A DNA stretch of 33,665 nt from Actinomycetes bacterium (GTDB lineage: Bacteria; Actinomycetota; Actinomycetes; Mycobacteriales; Mycobacteriaceae). Made by a program: the position numbers and the translations under genes. The notes under the pieces were generated by a model. The model worked only from the letters and a program-made list of their open reading frames with translations, did no database searches and had not been told where the DNA came from. Every line of letters begins with the position of its first letter. The first letter of the stretch is position 1. Positions 6,618 through 14,021 of this stretch are shown here, piece after piece. The stretch lies in assembly GCA_023460175.1 (NCBI GenBank), contig JAEWRC010000177.1, forward strand, positions 1 through 33,665. The letters run 5' to 3'.

Positions 6618-7083
6618 TGCTCTCGACCGATTCGCGCAATTGCTGTTGAGCGGCGAAATATTCTTTCAATCCGGGCGGGTTGAGCTCCTCGCCATCCACT
6701 TCGGGCATGCCGTCGGCGACCACTACGGAGGCGGCCGCGAACCTTTCGAGGTGCCGGCGCAAGCTCGGGTCCTGCAGCTTGCCGGCGTTGGCGATGATCT
6801 CGTCGGTGGTCAGGCCCGTCGGCTCGTAGTCGGCGAGTTCCTCGGGTGACGCGGTGGTCGGGTCAAGAGGGGCATTCGCACTGCCCGGCGGGGACAGAGT
6901 GTCCGCTACCAGTCGGCAGTCGGCGCTGATCTCACTGCTTTGCCGATCTTCGAGGAAAAACCCGATTGCGAAGTACCCGAGCAGCGGCAGGCCGACCAGC
7001 ACGGCCACACTGATGACGATCGCAATGACGATGCCGCGCACGAAGCCAATGATATGACGGTCCCGCTGAGGGCATTGCCGCAT
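6592..7083 (-). CDS. single-TM hypothetical protein
   Basis: Not recognised as a named family. The 163-residue product has one hydrophobic helix at about 14-43 (FVRGIVIAIVISVAVLVG and the following residues). An extracytoplasmic domain with two Cys (in ADCRLV and AACPNL), which could form a disulfide, follows it. The domain is helical and acidic, with a Pro/Thr-rich linker. It looks like a membrane-anchored cell-envelope protein. The start is uncertain: ATG 7083 has no clear ribosome site, and a GTG at 7038, just before the membrane helix, is an alternative. It begins 28 nt after the 3' end of the tRNA-Arg gene on the same strand, so it may be read from the tRNA promoter. Confidence 0.65.
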   Translation of the reverse strand: MRQCPQRDRHIIGFVRGIVIAIVISVAVLVGLPLLGYFAIGFFLEDRQSSEISADCRLVADTLSPPGSANAPLDPTTASPEELADYEPTGLTTDEIIANAGKLQDPSLRRHLERFAAASVVVADGMPEVDGEELNPPGLKEYFAAQQQLRESVESINAACPNL

Positions 7084-7110
7084 GGATACGCATATGCGCT
7101 GGTCAAAGGG

Positions 7111-7183
7111 TGCCCCCGGCAGGATTCGAACCTGCGGCCTTCTGCTCCGGAGGCAGACGCTCTATCCCCTGAGCTACGGGGGC
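7111..7183 (-). tRNA. tRNA-Arg (anticodon CCG)
   Basis: The minus strand folds as a complete 73-nt cloverleaf. The acceptor stem is GCCCCCG/CGGGGGC, the D-arm is GCTC...GAGC, and the anticodon stem TCTGC/GCAGA carries loop CTCCGGA (anticodon CCG at tRNA positions 34-36). The T-arm is GCAGG-TTCGAAT-CCTGC, and the discriminator is A. CCA is not encoded (the next bases are CCC). It reads CGG codons, frequent in high-GC genomes, and is divergent from argS, which charges it. Confidence 0.96.
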
Positions 7184-7312
7184 GCAGTTGCTGGAACCGA
7201 GCCAGAACCAACTGAGCCATTGGGCCTGCACAGACTAACGCATCACGGCGCGAGCACCATCATCGCCAATGGATTCGGGCGCTCACCACCCGAGACCATA
7301 GGATGGACCCCC

Positions 7313-8965
7313 GTGACCCCCGCCGATCTGGCCGAGCTATTGAAGAGCACCGCTGCCGCGGTGTTGGCCGCCCACGACCTCGATTCCGCCGCGCTGCCCG
7401 AGACCGTCACCGTCGAGCGACCGCGCAACCCGGAGCACGGCGATTACGCCACCAACCTGGCGCTGCAACTCGCCAAGAAGGTCGGCGTCAATCCGCGCGA
7501 GCTCGCCGGTTGGCTGGCCGAGGCGTTGGGCAACGCCGCGGGCATCTCCTCGGCGGAGATCGCCGGGCCGGGCTTCGTCAACCTGCGCATCGAGGCCTCG
7601 GCCCAGGGCCTGATCGTCAACAACGTCCTCGACGCCGGGCCCGCCTACGGCCACGCCGATCAGCTGGCCGGCCAGAACATCAACCTCGAATTCGTCTCGG
7701 CCAACCCCACCGGGCCCATCCACATCGGCGGCACCCGCTGGGCCGCCGTCGGCGACGCGCTGGGCCGGCTGCTCAGCACCCAGGGCGCCAAGGTGGTGCG
7801 CGAGTACTACTTCAACGACCACGGCGCCCAGATCGACCGGTTCGCCCGGTCCCTGATGGCCGCCGCCAAGGGCGAGCCCACGCCCGAGGACGGCTACGCG
7901 GGTAGCTACATCAACGACATCGCCGCGCAGGTGCTCACCAAGGCCCCCGACGTGCTCGACAAGCCGGTCGACGAGCAGCAGGAGACCTTCCGCGCCATCG
8001 GCGTGGACTTGATGTTCGACCACATCAAGTCCTCGCTGCACGAATTCGGCACCGACTTCGACGTGTACACCCACGAGGACTCGATGCACACCTCCGGCCG
8101 GGTGGACGAGGCCATCGCCCAGCTGCGCAAGACGGGCAACATCTACGACGACGACGGCGCGACCTGGCTGCGCACCACCGACTTCGGCGACGACAAGGAC
8201 CGCGTCGTCATCAAGAGCGACGGGCAGCCCGCCTACATCGCCGGTGACCTGGCCTACTACCTGGACAAGCGCCAACGCGGCTTCGGCCTGTGCATCTACA
8301 TGCTCGGCGCCGACCACCACGGCTACATCGCGCGGCTCAAGGCCGCCGCCGCGGCGCTGGGGGACAACCCCGACACCGTCGAGGTGCTCATCGGGCAGAT
8401 GGTGAACCTGGTCCGCGACGGGCAGCCGGTCCGGATGAGCAAGCGGGCCGGCACCGTCATCACCCTCGATGACCTGGTGGAGGCCATCGGCGTCGACGCC
8501 GCGCGGTACGCGCTGATCCGCTCCTCGGTCGACAGCCCCATCGACATCGATCTGGAGCTGTGGTCCTCGGCGTCCAGCGAGAACCCGGTCTACTACGTGC
8601 AGTACGCGCACGCCCGGCTGTCGGCGCTGGCCCGCAACGCCGCGGAGCTGGGTCTGGAACCCGACACGGCCCACCTCGACCTGCTCACCCACGACAAGGA
8701 GGGCGAGCTCATCCGCAATATCGGGGAGTTCCCGCGCGTGTTGAAAACCGCTGCGTCCCTGCGGGAACCGCACCGCGTCTGTCGCTATCTGGAGGACCTG
8801 GCCGGCGACTACCACCGGTTCTACGACTCCTGCCGGGTGCTGCCGCAGGGCGACGAGGAGCCGACGGATCTGCACCGGGCCCGGCTGGCGCTGTGCCGGG
8901 CGACCCGTCAGGTGATCGCCAACGGCCTGCAGATCCTCGGCGTGACCGCACCGGAGCGGATGTGA
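7313..8965 (+). CDS. argS: arginyl-tRNA synthetase
   Basis: A 550-residue class I aminoacyl-tRNA synthetase that charges tRNA-Arg with arginine in the cytoplasm. The N-terminal Add-1 domain (about 1-110) recognises the tRNA D-loop. The Rossmann core carries the HIGH-type motif HIGG (137-140, in NPTGPIHIGG) and the KMSKS-type motif MSKRAG from residue 375. The DALR anticodon-binding domain ends the protein. GTG 7313 is chosen by match to the M. tuberculosis N-terminus (MTPADLAELL) and AGGATGG a few bases upstream. The frame is open further upstream through the tRNA gene, which is coincidental. The stop overlaps the lysA start (ATGTGA), so the two are coupled. Confidence 0.97.
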   Translation: MTPADLAELLKSTAAAVLAAHDLDSAALPETVTVERPRNPEHGDYATNLALQLAKKVGVNPRELAGWLAEALGNAAGISSAEIAGPGFVNLRIEASAQGLIVNNVLDAGPAYGHADQLAGQNINLEFVSANPTGPIHIGGTRWAAVGDALGRLLSTQGAKVVREYYFNDHGAQIDRFARSLMAAAKGEPTPEDGYAGSYINDIAAQVLTKAPDVLDKPVDEQQETFRAIGVDLMFDHIKSSLHEFGTDFDVYTHEDSMHTSGRVDEAIAQLRKTGNIYDDDGATWLRTTDFGDDKDRVVIKSDGQPAYIAGDLAYYLDKRQRGFGLCIYMLGADHHGYIARLKAAAAALGDNPDTVEVLIGQMVNLVRDGQPVRMSKRAGTVITLDDLVEAIGVDAARYALIRSSVDSPIDIDLELWSSASSENPVYYVQYAHARLSALARNAAELGLEPDTAHLDLLTHDKEGELIRNIGEFPRVLKTAASLREPHRVCRYLEDLAGDYHRFYDSCRVLPQGDEEPTDLHRARLALCRATRQVIANGLQILGVTAPERM

Positions 8966-10380
8966 ACGCGCACCCGGCCGGGCCCCGGCACGCCGAAGAG
9001 ATCCACCACGGCGGCGCCCCCGCCAAGCCGCAGAGCCCCGAGGAGATCCTGCTGCTGGCCCCGAACGTGTGGCCGCGCAACCTGGTCCGCGGCGACGACG
9101 GCGAGGTCTCCATCGCCGGAATCAGCGTCTCGGAGCTGGCCCGTGAGTTCGGCACCCCTCTGTTCGTCATCGACGAGGACGACTTCCGGTCGCGCTGCCG
9201 TGAGATCGCGGCGGCGTTCGGCGGCGGCGACAAGGTGCACTACGCCTCGAAGGCGTTCCTGTGCACCGAGATCGCCCGCTGGGTGGCCGAGGAGGGCTTG
9301 TCCCTGGACGTGTCCACCGGCGGTGAGTTGGCCGTGGCGCTGCACGCGGACTTCCCGCCGGCGCGGATCGCCCTGCACGGCAACAACAAGTCGGTCGACG
9401 AGCTGACCACCGCGGTCAAGGCCGGCGTCGGGCACGTGGTGCTGGACTCGATGATCGAGATCGACCGGCTCGAGGCCATCGCCGGTGCGGCCGGGGTGGT
9501 GCAGGACGTGTTCCTGCGCGTCACCGTGGGTGTGGAGGCCCACACCCACGAGTTCATCTCGACCGCCCACGAGGATCAGAAGTTCGGCCTGTCGCTGGCC
9601 AGCGGGGCCGCGATGGCCGGGGTGCGACGGGTCTTCGAGACCGAGCACCTGCGCCTGGTCGGCCTGCACAGCCACATCGGCTCGCAGATCTTCGACGTGG
9701 CCGGCTTCGAGGTCGCCGCGCGCCGGGTGCTGGGCCTGCTGCGCGACGTGGTCGCCGACTTCGGCGTGGACAAGACCGCGCAGATCTCCACGGTGGATCT
9801 TGGTGGGGGACTGGGTATTTCCTACCTGCCGGATGATGATCCGCCGCCCATGGAGGAGCTGGCCGGCAAGCTGTTGGCCATCGTTGCCGACGAATCCGCC
9901 GCGGTCGGGCTGCCCGCCCCCAAGCTGGTCGTCGAACCGGGCCGCGCCATCGCCGGGCCTGGCACCATCACGCTCTACGAGGTGGGCACCGTCAAGGACG
10001 TCGCGATCAGCGCCACCGCGCAGCGCCGCTATGTCAGCGTCGACGGCGGCATGAGCGACAACATCCGCACCTCGCTGTACGGCGCGGAGTACGACGCACG
10101 CCTGGTGTCGCGGTTCAGCGAGGCGCCGCCCGCGTTGGCCCGGATCGTCGGAAAGCATTGCGAGAGCGGCGATATCGTCGTACGCGACACTTGGGTTTCC
10201 GATGACATCGAGCCGGGTGACCTGCTGGCCGTCGCGGCCACCGGGGCGTACTGCTATTCGATGTCGAGTCGATACAACCTGTTGTGCCGGCCGGCCGTGG
10301 TGGCCGTGCGCGACGGCGTCGCCCGCCTGGTGCTGCGCCGGGAGACGGTCGACGACCTGTTGAGTCTGGAAGTGAGGTGA
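8962..10380 (+). CDS. lysA: diaminopimelate decarboxylase
   Basis: A PLP-dependent, alanine-racemase-fold enzyme (fold type III) making L-lysine from meso-diaminopimelate, the last step of lysine synthesis. The PLP lysine is Lys97 in HYASKAF. Also visible are the phosphate-binding GGGLG, the LVVEPGR motif that contacts substrate, and GKHCESGD with the Cys from the partner subunit active site. At 472 residues it is about 25 longer than the M. tuberculosis enzyme because of an N-terminal stretch (HPAGPRHAEEIHHGG) before the conserved LLAPNVWPRN. GTG 8962 overlaps the argS stop, which supports this longer start. Confidence 0.96.
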   Translation: MNAHPAGPRHAEEIHHGGAPAKPQSPEEILLLAPNVWPRNLVRGDDGEVSIAGISVSELAREFGTPLFVIDEDDFRSRCREIAAAFGGGDKVHYASKAFLCTEIARWVAEEGLSLDVSTGGELAVALHADFPPARIALHGNNKSVDELTTAVKAGVGHVVLDSMIEIDRLEAIAGAAGVVQDVFLRVTVGVEAHTHEFISTAHEDQKFGLSLASGAAMAGVRRVFETEHLRLVGLHSHIGSQIFDVAGFEVAARRVLGLLRDVVADFGVDKTAQISTVDLGGGLGISYLPDDDPPPMEELAGKLLAIVADESAAVGLPAPKLVVEPGRAIAGPGTITLYEVGTVKDVAISATAQRRYVSVDGGMSDNIRTSLYGAEYDARLVSRFSEAPPALARIVGKHCESGDIVVRDTWVSDDIEPGDLLAVAATGAYCYSMSSRYNLLCRPAVVAVRDGVARLVLRRETVDDLLSLEVR

Positions 10381-10385
10381 GCGCC

Positions 10386-11711
10386 GTGGCCGAGGACAAG
10401 AACGCCGTCGGAGTAGCGGTACTGGGGCTGGGCAACGTCGGCAGCGAGGTGGTCCGGATCATCGAGGAGGACGCTGAGGACCTCGCCGCGCGCATCGGCG
10501 CTCCCCTGGAGCTGCGCGGGATCGGCGTGCGCCGTGTCGCCGCGGATCGCGGTGTTCCGGTGGAACTGCTCACCGACGACGTCGACGCCCTGGTCGCCCG
10601 CGACGACGTCGACATCGTCGTCGAACTCATGGGCCCGGTCGAGCCGGCCCGCAAGGCCATCCTGGCGGCCCTGGAGAACGGCAAGTCCGTCGTCACCGCC
10701 AACAAGGCGCTGCTCGCGCAGTCCACCGGCAAGCTGGCCGAGGCCGCCGAAAAGGCCCGCGTGGACCTGTATTTCGAGGCCGCCGTCGCCGGCGCGATCC
10801 CGGTGATCCGCCCGCTGACCCAGTCGCTGGCCGGTGACACCGTGCTGCGGGTCGCCGGAATCGTCAACGGCACCACCAACTACATCCTCTCGGCGATGAA
10901 CGACACCGGCGCCGACTACGACAGCGCGCTCGCCGACGCCAGTGCGCTCGGGTACGCCGAGGCCGACCCGACCGCCGACGTCGAGGGCCACGACGCCGCC
11001 GCCAAGGCCGCGATCCTGGCCTCGATCGCCTTCCACACCCGGGTGACCGCCGACGACGTGTACTGCGAGGGCATCACCAAGGTCACCGCCGAGGACTTCG
11101 AGTCGGCCAAGGCGCTGGGCTGCACCATCAAGCTGCTGGCCATCTGCGAGCGGCTGACCACCGACAAGGGCAAGCAACGGGTTTCGGCGCGGGTCTATCC
11201 TGCGCTGGTGCCGCTGGATCACCCGCTGGCCTCGGTCGGCGGGGCCTTCAACGCCGTGGTGGTCGAGGCCGAGGCCGCGGGCCGGCTGATGTTCTACGGC
11301 CAGGGTGCCGGTGGTGCGCCGACGGCCTCGGCGGTGCTCGGGGACCTGGTCATGGCGGCGCGCAACCGGGTGCAGGGCGGGCGCGGCCCGCGCGAATCCA
11401 AGTACGCCAAGCTGCCCATCGCGCCCATCGGGATGATCCCCACCCGCTACTACGTGAGCCTCTATGTCAGCGACAAGCCCGGCGTGTTGTCCTCGGTGGC
11501 AGCCGAATTCGCCAAGCGCGAAGTCAGCATCGCCGAGGTCCGCCAGGAGGGCGTCGTCAACGAGGGTGGCGAACGGGTGGGCGCGCGCATCGCGGTGCTG
11601 ACCCATCGCGCCACCGACGAGGCGCTCAGCGAGACCATCACCGCGCTGGAAGGACATGACGCGGTATCGAGCGTGGCCAGCGTGCTGCGAATGGAAGGAG
11701 CCGGCGAATGA
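10386..11711 (+). CDS. hom: homoserine dehydrogenase
   Basis: Reduces L-aspartate 4-semialdehyde to L-homoserine with NAD(P)H, the branch point towards threonine and methionine (called thrA in M. tuberculosis). The 441-residue protein has the nucleotide-binding GLGNVG (14-19), the catalytic domain with VNGTTNYIL and the EADPTADVEGHDAA stretch, and a C-terminal ACT domain from about residue 354 (RYYVSLYVSDKPGVLSSVA), expected to mediate feedback by threonine. Length equals the tuberculosis protein when starting at GTG 10386, with GAGGTGAG just upstream. A GTG at 10377 overlapping the lysA stop is a possible alternative that adds three residues. Confidence 0.96.
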   Translation: MAEDKNAVGVAVLGLGNVGSEVVRIIEEDAEDLAARIGAPLELRGIGVRRVAADRGVPVELLTDDVDALVARDDVDIVVELMGPVEPARKAILAALENGKSVVTANKALLAQSTGKLAEAAEKARVDLYFEAAVAGAIPVIRPLTQSLAGDTVLRVAGIVNGTTNYILSAMNDTGADYDSALADASALGYAEADPTADVEGHDAAAKAAILASIAFHTRVTADDVYCEGITKVTAEDFESAKALGCTIKLLAICERLTTDKGKQRVSARVYPALVPLDHPLASVGGAFNAVVVEAEAAGRLMFYGQGAGGAPTASAVLGDLVMAARNRVQGGRGPRESKYAKLPIAPIGMIPTRYYVSLYVSDKPGVLSSVAAEFAKREVSIAEVRQEGVVNEGGERVGARIAVLTHRATDEALSETITALEGHDAVSSVASVLRMEGAGE

Positions 11712-12793
11712 GTCCCGACCCCAACACCCCCGTGCACCGGGCGTGGCCCGGCCTGATCGAGGCCTACCGGCACCGCCTGCCGGTCGCCAAGGACTGGACC
11801 GCCGTCACGCTGCTCGAGGGCGGCACACCGCTGATCCACGCCAAGCGGCTCAGTGAATACACCGGCTGCACAGTGCATTTGAAGGTCGAGGGCCTCAACC
11901 CCACGGGTTCGTTCAAGGACCGCGGCATGACCATGGCGGTCACCGACGCGGTGGCCCGCGGTCAGCAGGCGGTGCTGTGCGCCTCGACGGGCAACACCTC
12001 GGCCTCGGCCGCGGCGTATGCCGCCCGCGGCGAGATCACCTGCGCGGTGCTGATCCCGCAGGGCAAGATCGCGATGGGCAAGCTGGCCCAGGCGGTCATG
12101 CACGGCGCCAAGGTGATTCAGATCGACGGCAACTTCGACGACTGCCTGGAACTGGCCCGCAAGCTCACCGCCGACTACCCGACCATCTCACTGGTCAACA
12201 GCGTCAACCCGGTCCGGATCGAGGGGCAGAAGACCGCCGCCTTCGAGATCGTCGACGTGCTGGGCCGCGCCCCCGACGTGCATTCGCTGCCGGTCGGCAA
12301 CGCCGGCAACATCACCGCCTACTGGCGGGGGTACACCGAGTACCACCGCGACGGACTGGTGGACAAGCTGCCGCGGATGCTCGGGACCCAGGCCGCCGGC
12401 GCGGCACCGCTGGTGCACGGCGAGCCGGTCAAGAACCCCGAAACCATTGCCACCGCGATCCGGATCGGTTCGCCGGCGTCGTGGTCGTCGGCCATCGAGG
12501 CGCAGCAGCAGTCCGACGGACGCTTCCTCGCCGCCACCGACGAGGAGATCCTGGCCGCCTATCACCTGGTGGCCCGCACCGAGGGCGTGTTCGTCGAGCC
12601 GGCCTCCGCGGCCAGCATCGCCGGGCTGCTCAAGTCCGTCGAGGACGGCTGGGTGGCCCGCGGTTCCACCGTGGTGTGCACGGTGACCGGCAACGGCCTC
12701 AAGGACCCGGACACCGCGCTCAAGGGCATGCCGCCGGTGGAGGCCGTCCCCGTCGACCCGTCCGCGGTGGTCGCGAAACTCGGTCTGGTCTAG
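11708..12793 (+). CDS. thrC: threonine synthase
   Basis: A 361-residue PLP enzyme (fold type II, short class) turning O-phospho-L-homoserine into L-threonine and phosphate. The PLP lysine is Lys70 in NPTGSFKDRG. The Ser/Thr/Asn cluster STGNTSASAAAYA and a glycine-rich phosphate loop (VGNAGNITAYW) are visible. The length matches mycobacterial ThrC. ATG 11708 overlaps the hom stop in an ATGA arrangement, so translation is coupled. The gene order hom-thrC-thrB puts all steps from aspartate semialdehyde to threonine together. Confidence 0.97.
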   Translation: MSPDPNTPVHRAWPGLIEAYRHRLPVAKDWTAVTLLEGGTPLIHAKRLSEYTGCTVHLKVEGLNPTGSFKDRGMTMAVTDAVARGQQAVLCASTGNTSASAAAYAARGEITCAVLIPQGKIAMGKLAQAVMHGAKVIQIDGNFDDCLELARKLTADYPTISLVNSVNPVRIEGQKTAAFEIVDVLGRAPDVHSLPVGNAGNITAYWRGYTEYHRDGLVDKLPRMLGTQAAGAAPLVHGEPVKNPETIATAIRIGSPASWSSAIEAQQQSDGRFLAATDEEILAAYHLVARTEGVFVEPASAASIAGLLKSVEDGWVARGSTVVCTVTGNGLKDPDTALKGMPPVEAVPVDPSAVVAKLGLV

Positions 12794-12797
12794 CCCG

Positions 12798-13739
12798 ATG
12801 ATTCAGACTCTGCCGGCCGGGCTCGTCGCAAAGGCCACCGTGGCGGCCTCCAGTGCCAATCTGGGACCGGGCTTCGACAGCCTGGGCCTGGCATTGAGCC
12901 TGTACGACGAAATCGCCGTGGAATCAACGGAATCCGGCCTGCGTGTCGAGGTCGACGGCGAGGGTGCCGGCCAGGTGCCCACCGGCCCCGAGCATCTGGT
13001 GGTGCGGGCCATCGAGCGCGGTCTGGCTGCCGCCGGGCTGCGCGCCGATGGCCTGATTGTCCGCTGCCGCAACGCAATTCCGCATTCGCGTGGCCTGGGA
13101 TCCTCGGCCGCGGCCGTCGTCGGTGGCCTGGCCGCCGCCAACGGGCTGGTCGCCCAGACGGACTGCACGCCGAACGACGAGCGAACCCTGGTGCAGCTGT
13201 CCTCGGAGTTCGAGGGGCACCCGGACAACGCCGCGGCCGCCGTGCTCGGCGGTGCCATCGTGTCCTGGACGGAGGCCGGTGCGGAGCCGGTGTATTCCGC
13301 GGCCCGAGTTCAACTGCACCCCGACCTCCGCCTGCATGTCGCCATCCCGGAGGTTCGCTCGTCGACCGCCGAGACCCGCGTGCTGCTCCCCGAACAGGTC
13401 AGCCACGAGGATGCGCGGTTCAACCTGAGTCGGGCCGCGCTGCTGGTGGTGGCGTTGACCGAACGTCCGGATCTGCTGATGGCCGCGACCGAGGACGCGT
13501 TGCACCAGAGTCAGCGCGCCCCGGCGATGCCGGCGACGGCGGAGTTCCTGCAATTGCTGCGTCGCCACGGTCGGGCAGCGGTGCTTTCCGGCGCCGGACC
13601 TGCGGTTTTGGCACTCGGGACCGAGCCGGAGTTGCCCGCCGAGGCCCGCGAGTACGCCGCCGCGAAGGGGTTCGACCTTCGCCAGGTGGAGGTCGGCGAG
13701 GCCGTCCGCTGGACGTCCGGCGTCACGGCCAGCGCCTGA
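12798..13739 (+). CDS. thrB: homoserine kinase
   Basis: A 313-residue GHMP-family kinase that phosphorylates L-homoserine with ATP, supplying ThrC. It starts with the family N-terminal strand (SSANLGPGFDSLGLAL), and the phosphate-binding loop PHSRGLGSSAAAV is at 95-107. The C-terminal motif LSGAGPAVLAL is present. ATG 12798 lies 4 bp after the thrC stop and has no clear Shine-Dalgarno sequence, so it probably relies on re-initiation. It is the last gene of the amino-acid cluster; rho downstream has its own promoter. Confidence 0.96.
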   Translation: MIQTLPAGLVAKATVAASSANLGPGFDSLGLALSLYDEIAVESTESGLRVEVDGEGAGQVPTGPEHLVVRAIERGLAAAGLRADGLIVRCRNAIPHSRGLGSSAAAVVGGLAAANGLVAQTDCTPNDERTLVQLSSEFEGHPDNAAAAVLGGAIVSWTEAGAEPVYSAARVQLHPDLRLHVAIPEVRSSTAETRVLLPEQVSHEDARFNLSRAALLVVALTERPDLLMAATEDALHQSQRAPAMPATAEFLQLLRRHGRAAVLSGAGPAVLALGTEPELPAEAREYAAAKGFDLRQVEVGEAVRWTSGVTASA

Positions 13740-13780
13740 ACCGCCGCGGCGCCATCGACGCGCCCTGAGGGTGGGTTTGC

Positions 13781-13809
13781 TTGCTTCGCGTATAAATGCG
13801 GGCTATCCT
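13781..13809 (+). promoter_or_regulatory. predicted sigma-A promoter of rho
   Basis: TTGCTT (13781-13786) and TATCCT (13804-13809) are separated by 17 bp, a good housekeeping-type promoter. It lies about 40 bp after thrB and would give a rho mRNA leader of roughly 200 nt. A second TTGCTT (13777-13782) overlaps the first. Confidence 0.65.
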
Positions 13810-13954
13810 CGTTGCCGTCCCGGCAATTCGCAGCGTCTTCTGCGCCGACACTAGGACGACCACTCACTTTCGTAGTCTTACTCGTGCACCGACGGTTCGC
13901 CGTTTCGCCGCGAATCCCGGAGATCGCCGTTGCCAAGTTCGACGGTGGCACTTC

Positions 13955-14007
13955 GTGTCCGGGGGTAACCCGGCACACCGAACCCTCGCAGAACACCCTG
14001 CCGAGGG
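13955..14007 (+). promoter_or_regulatory. tandem hairpins in the rho mRNA leader
   Basis: Two consecutive stem-loops precede the rho ribosome site. In the first, GTG-T-CCGGG pairs with CCCGG-CAC (13955-13976, loop GGTAA). In the second, CCCTCG (13983-13988) pairs with CGAGGG (14002-14007), with an inner three-pair extension. The second stem ends 3-4 nt before the AAAGGA site, so folding could affect rho translation. Rho is known to control its own synthesis in other bacteria by acting on a long leader; here that is an inference. Confidence 0.45.
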
Positions 14008-14021
14008 AAGAAAGGAACTCC

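Noticed and set aside
7082..7312. In-frame upstream extension of argS
   Set aside because: It runs through the tRNA-Arg gene on the opposite strand; GTG 7313 gives the family N-terminus.
13812..14021. In-frame upstream extension of rho by 70 codons
   Set aside because: It lies downstream of the promoter in the leader, has no family similarity, and GTG 14022 with its ribosome site gives the known mycobacterial N-terminus.
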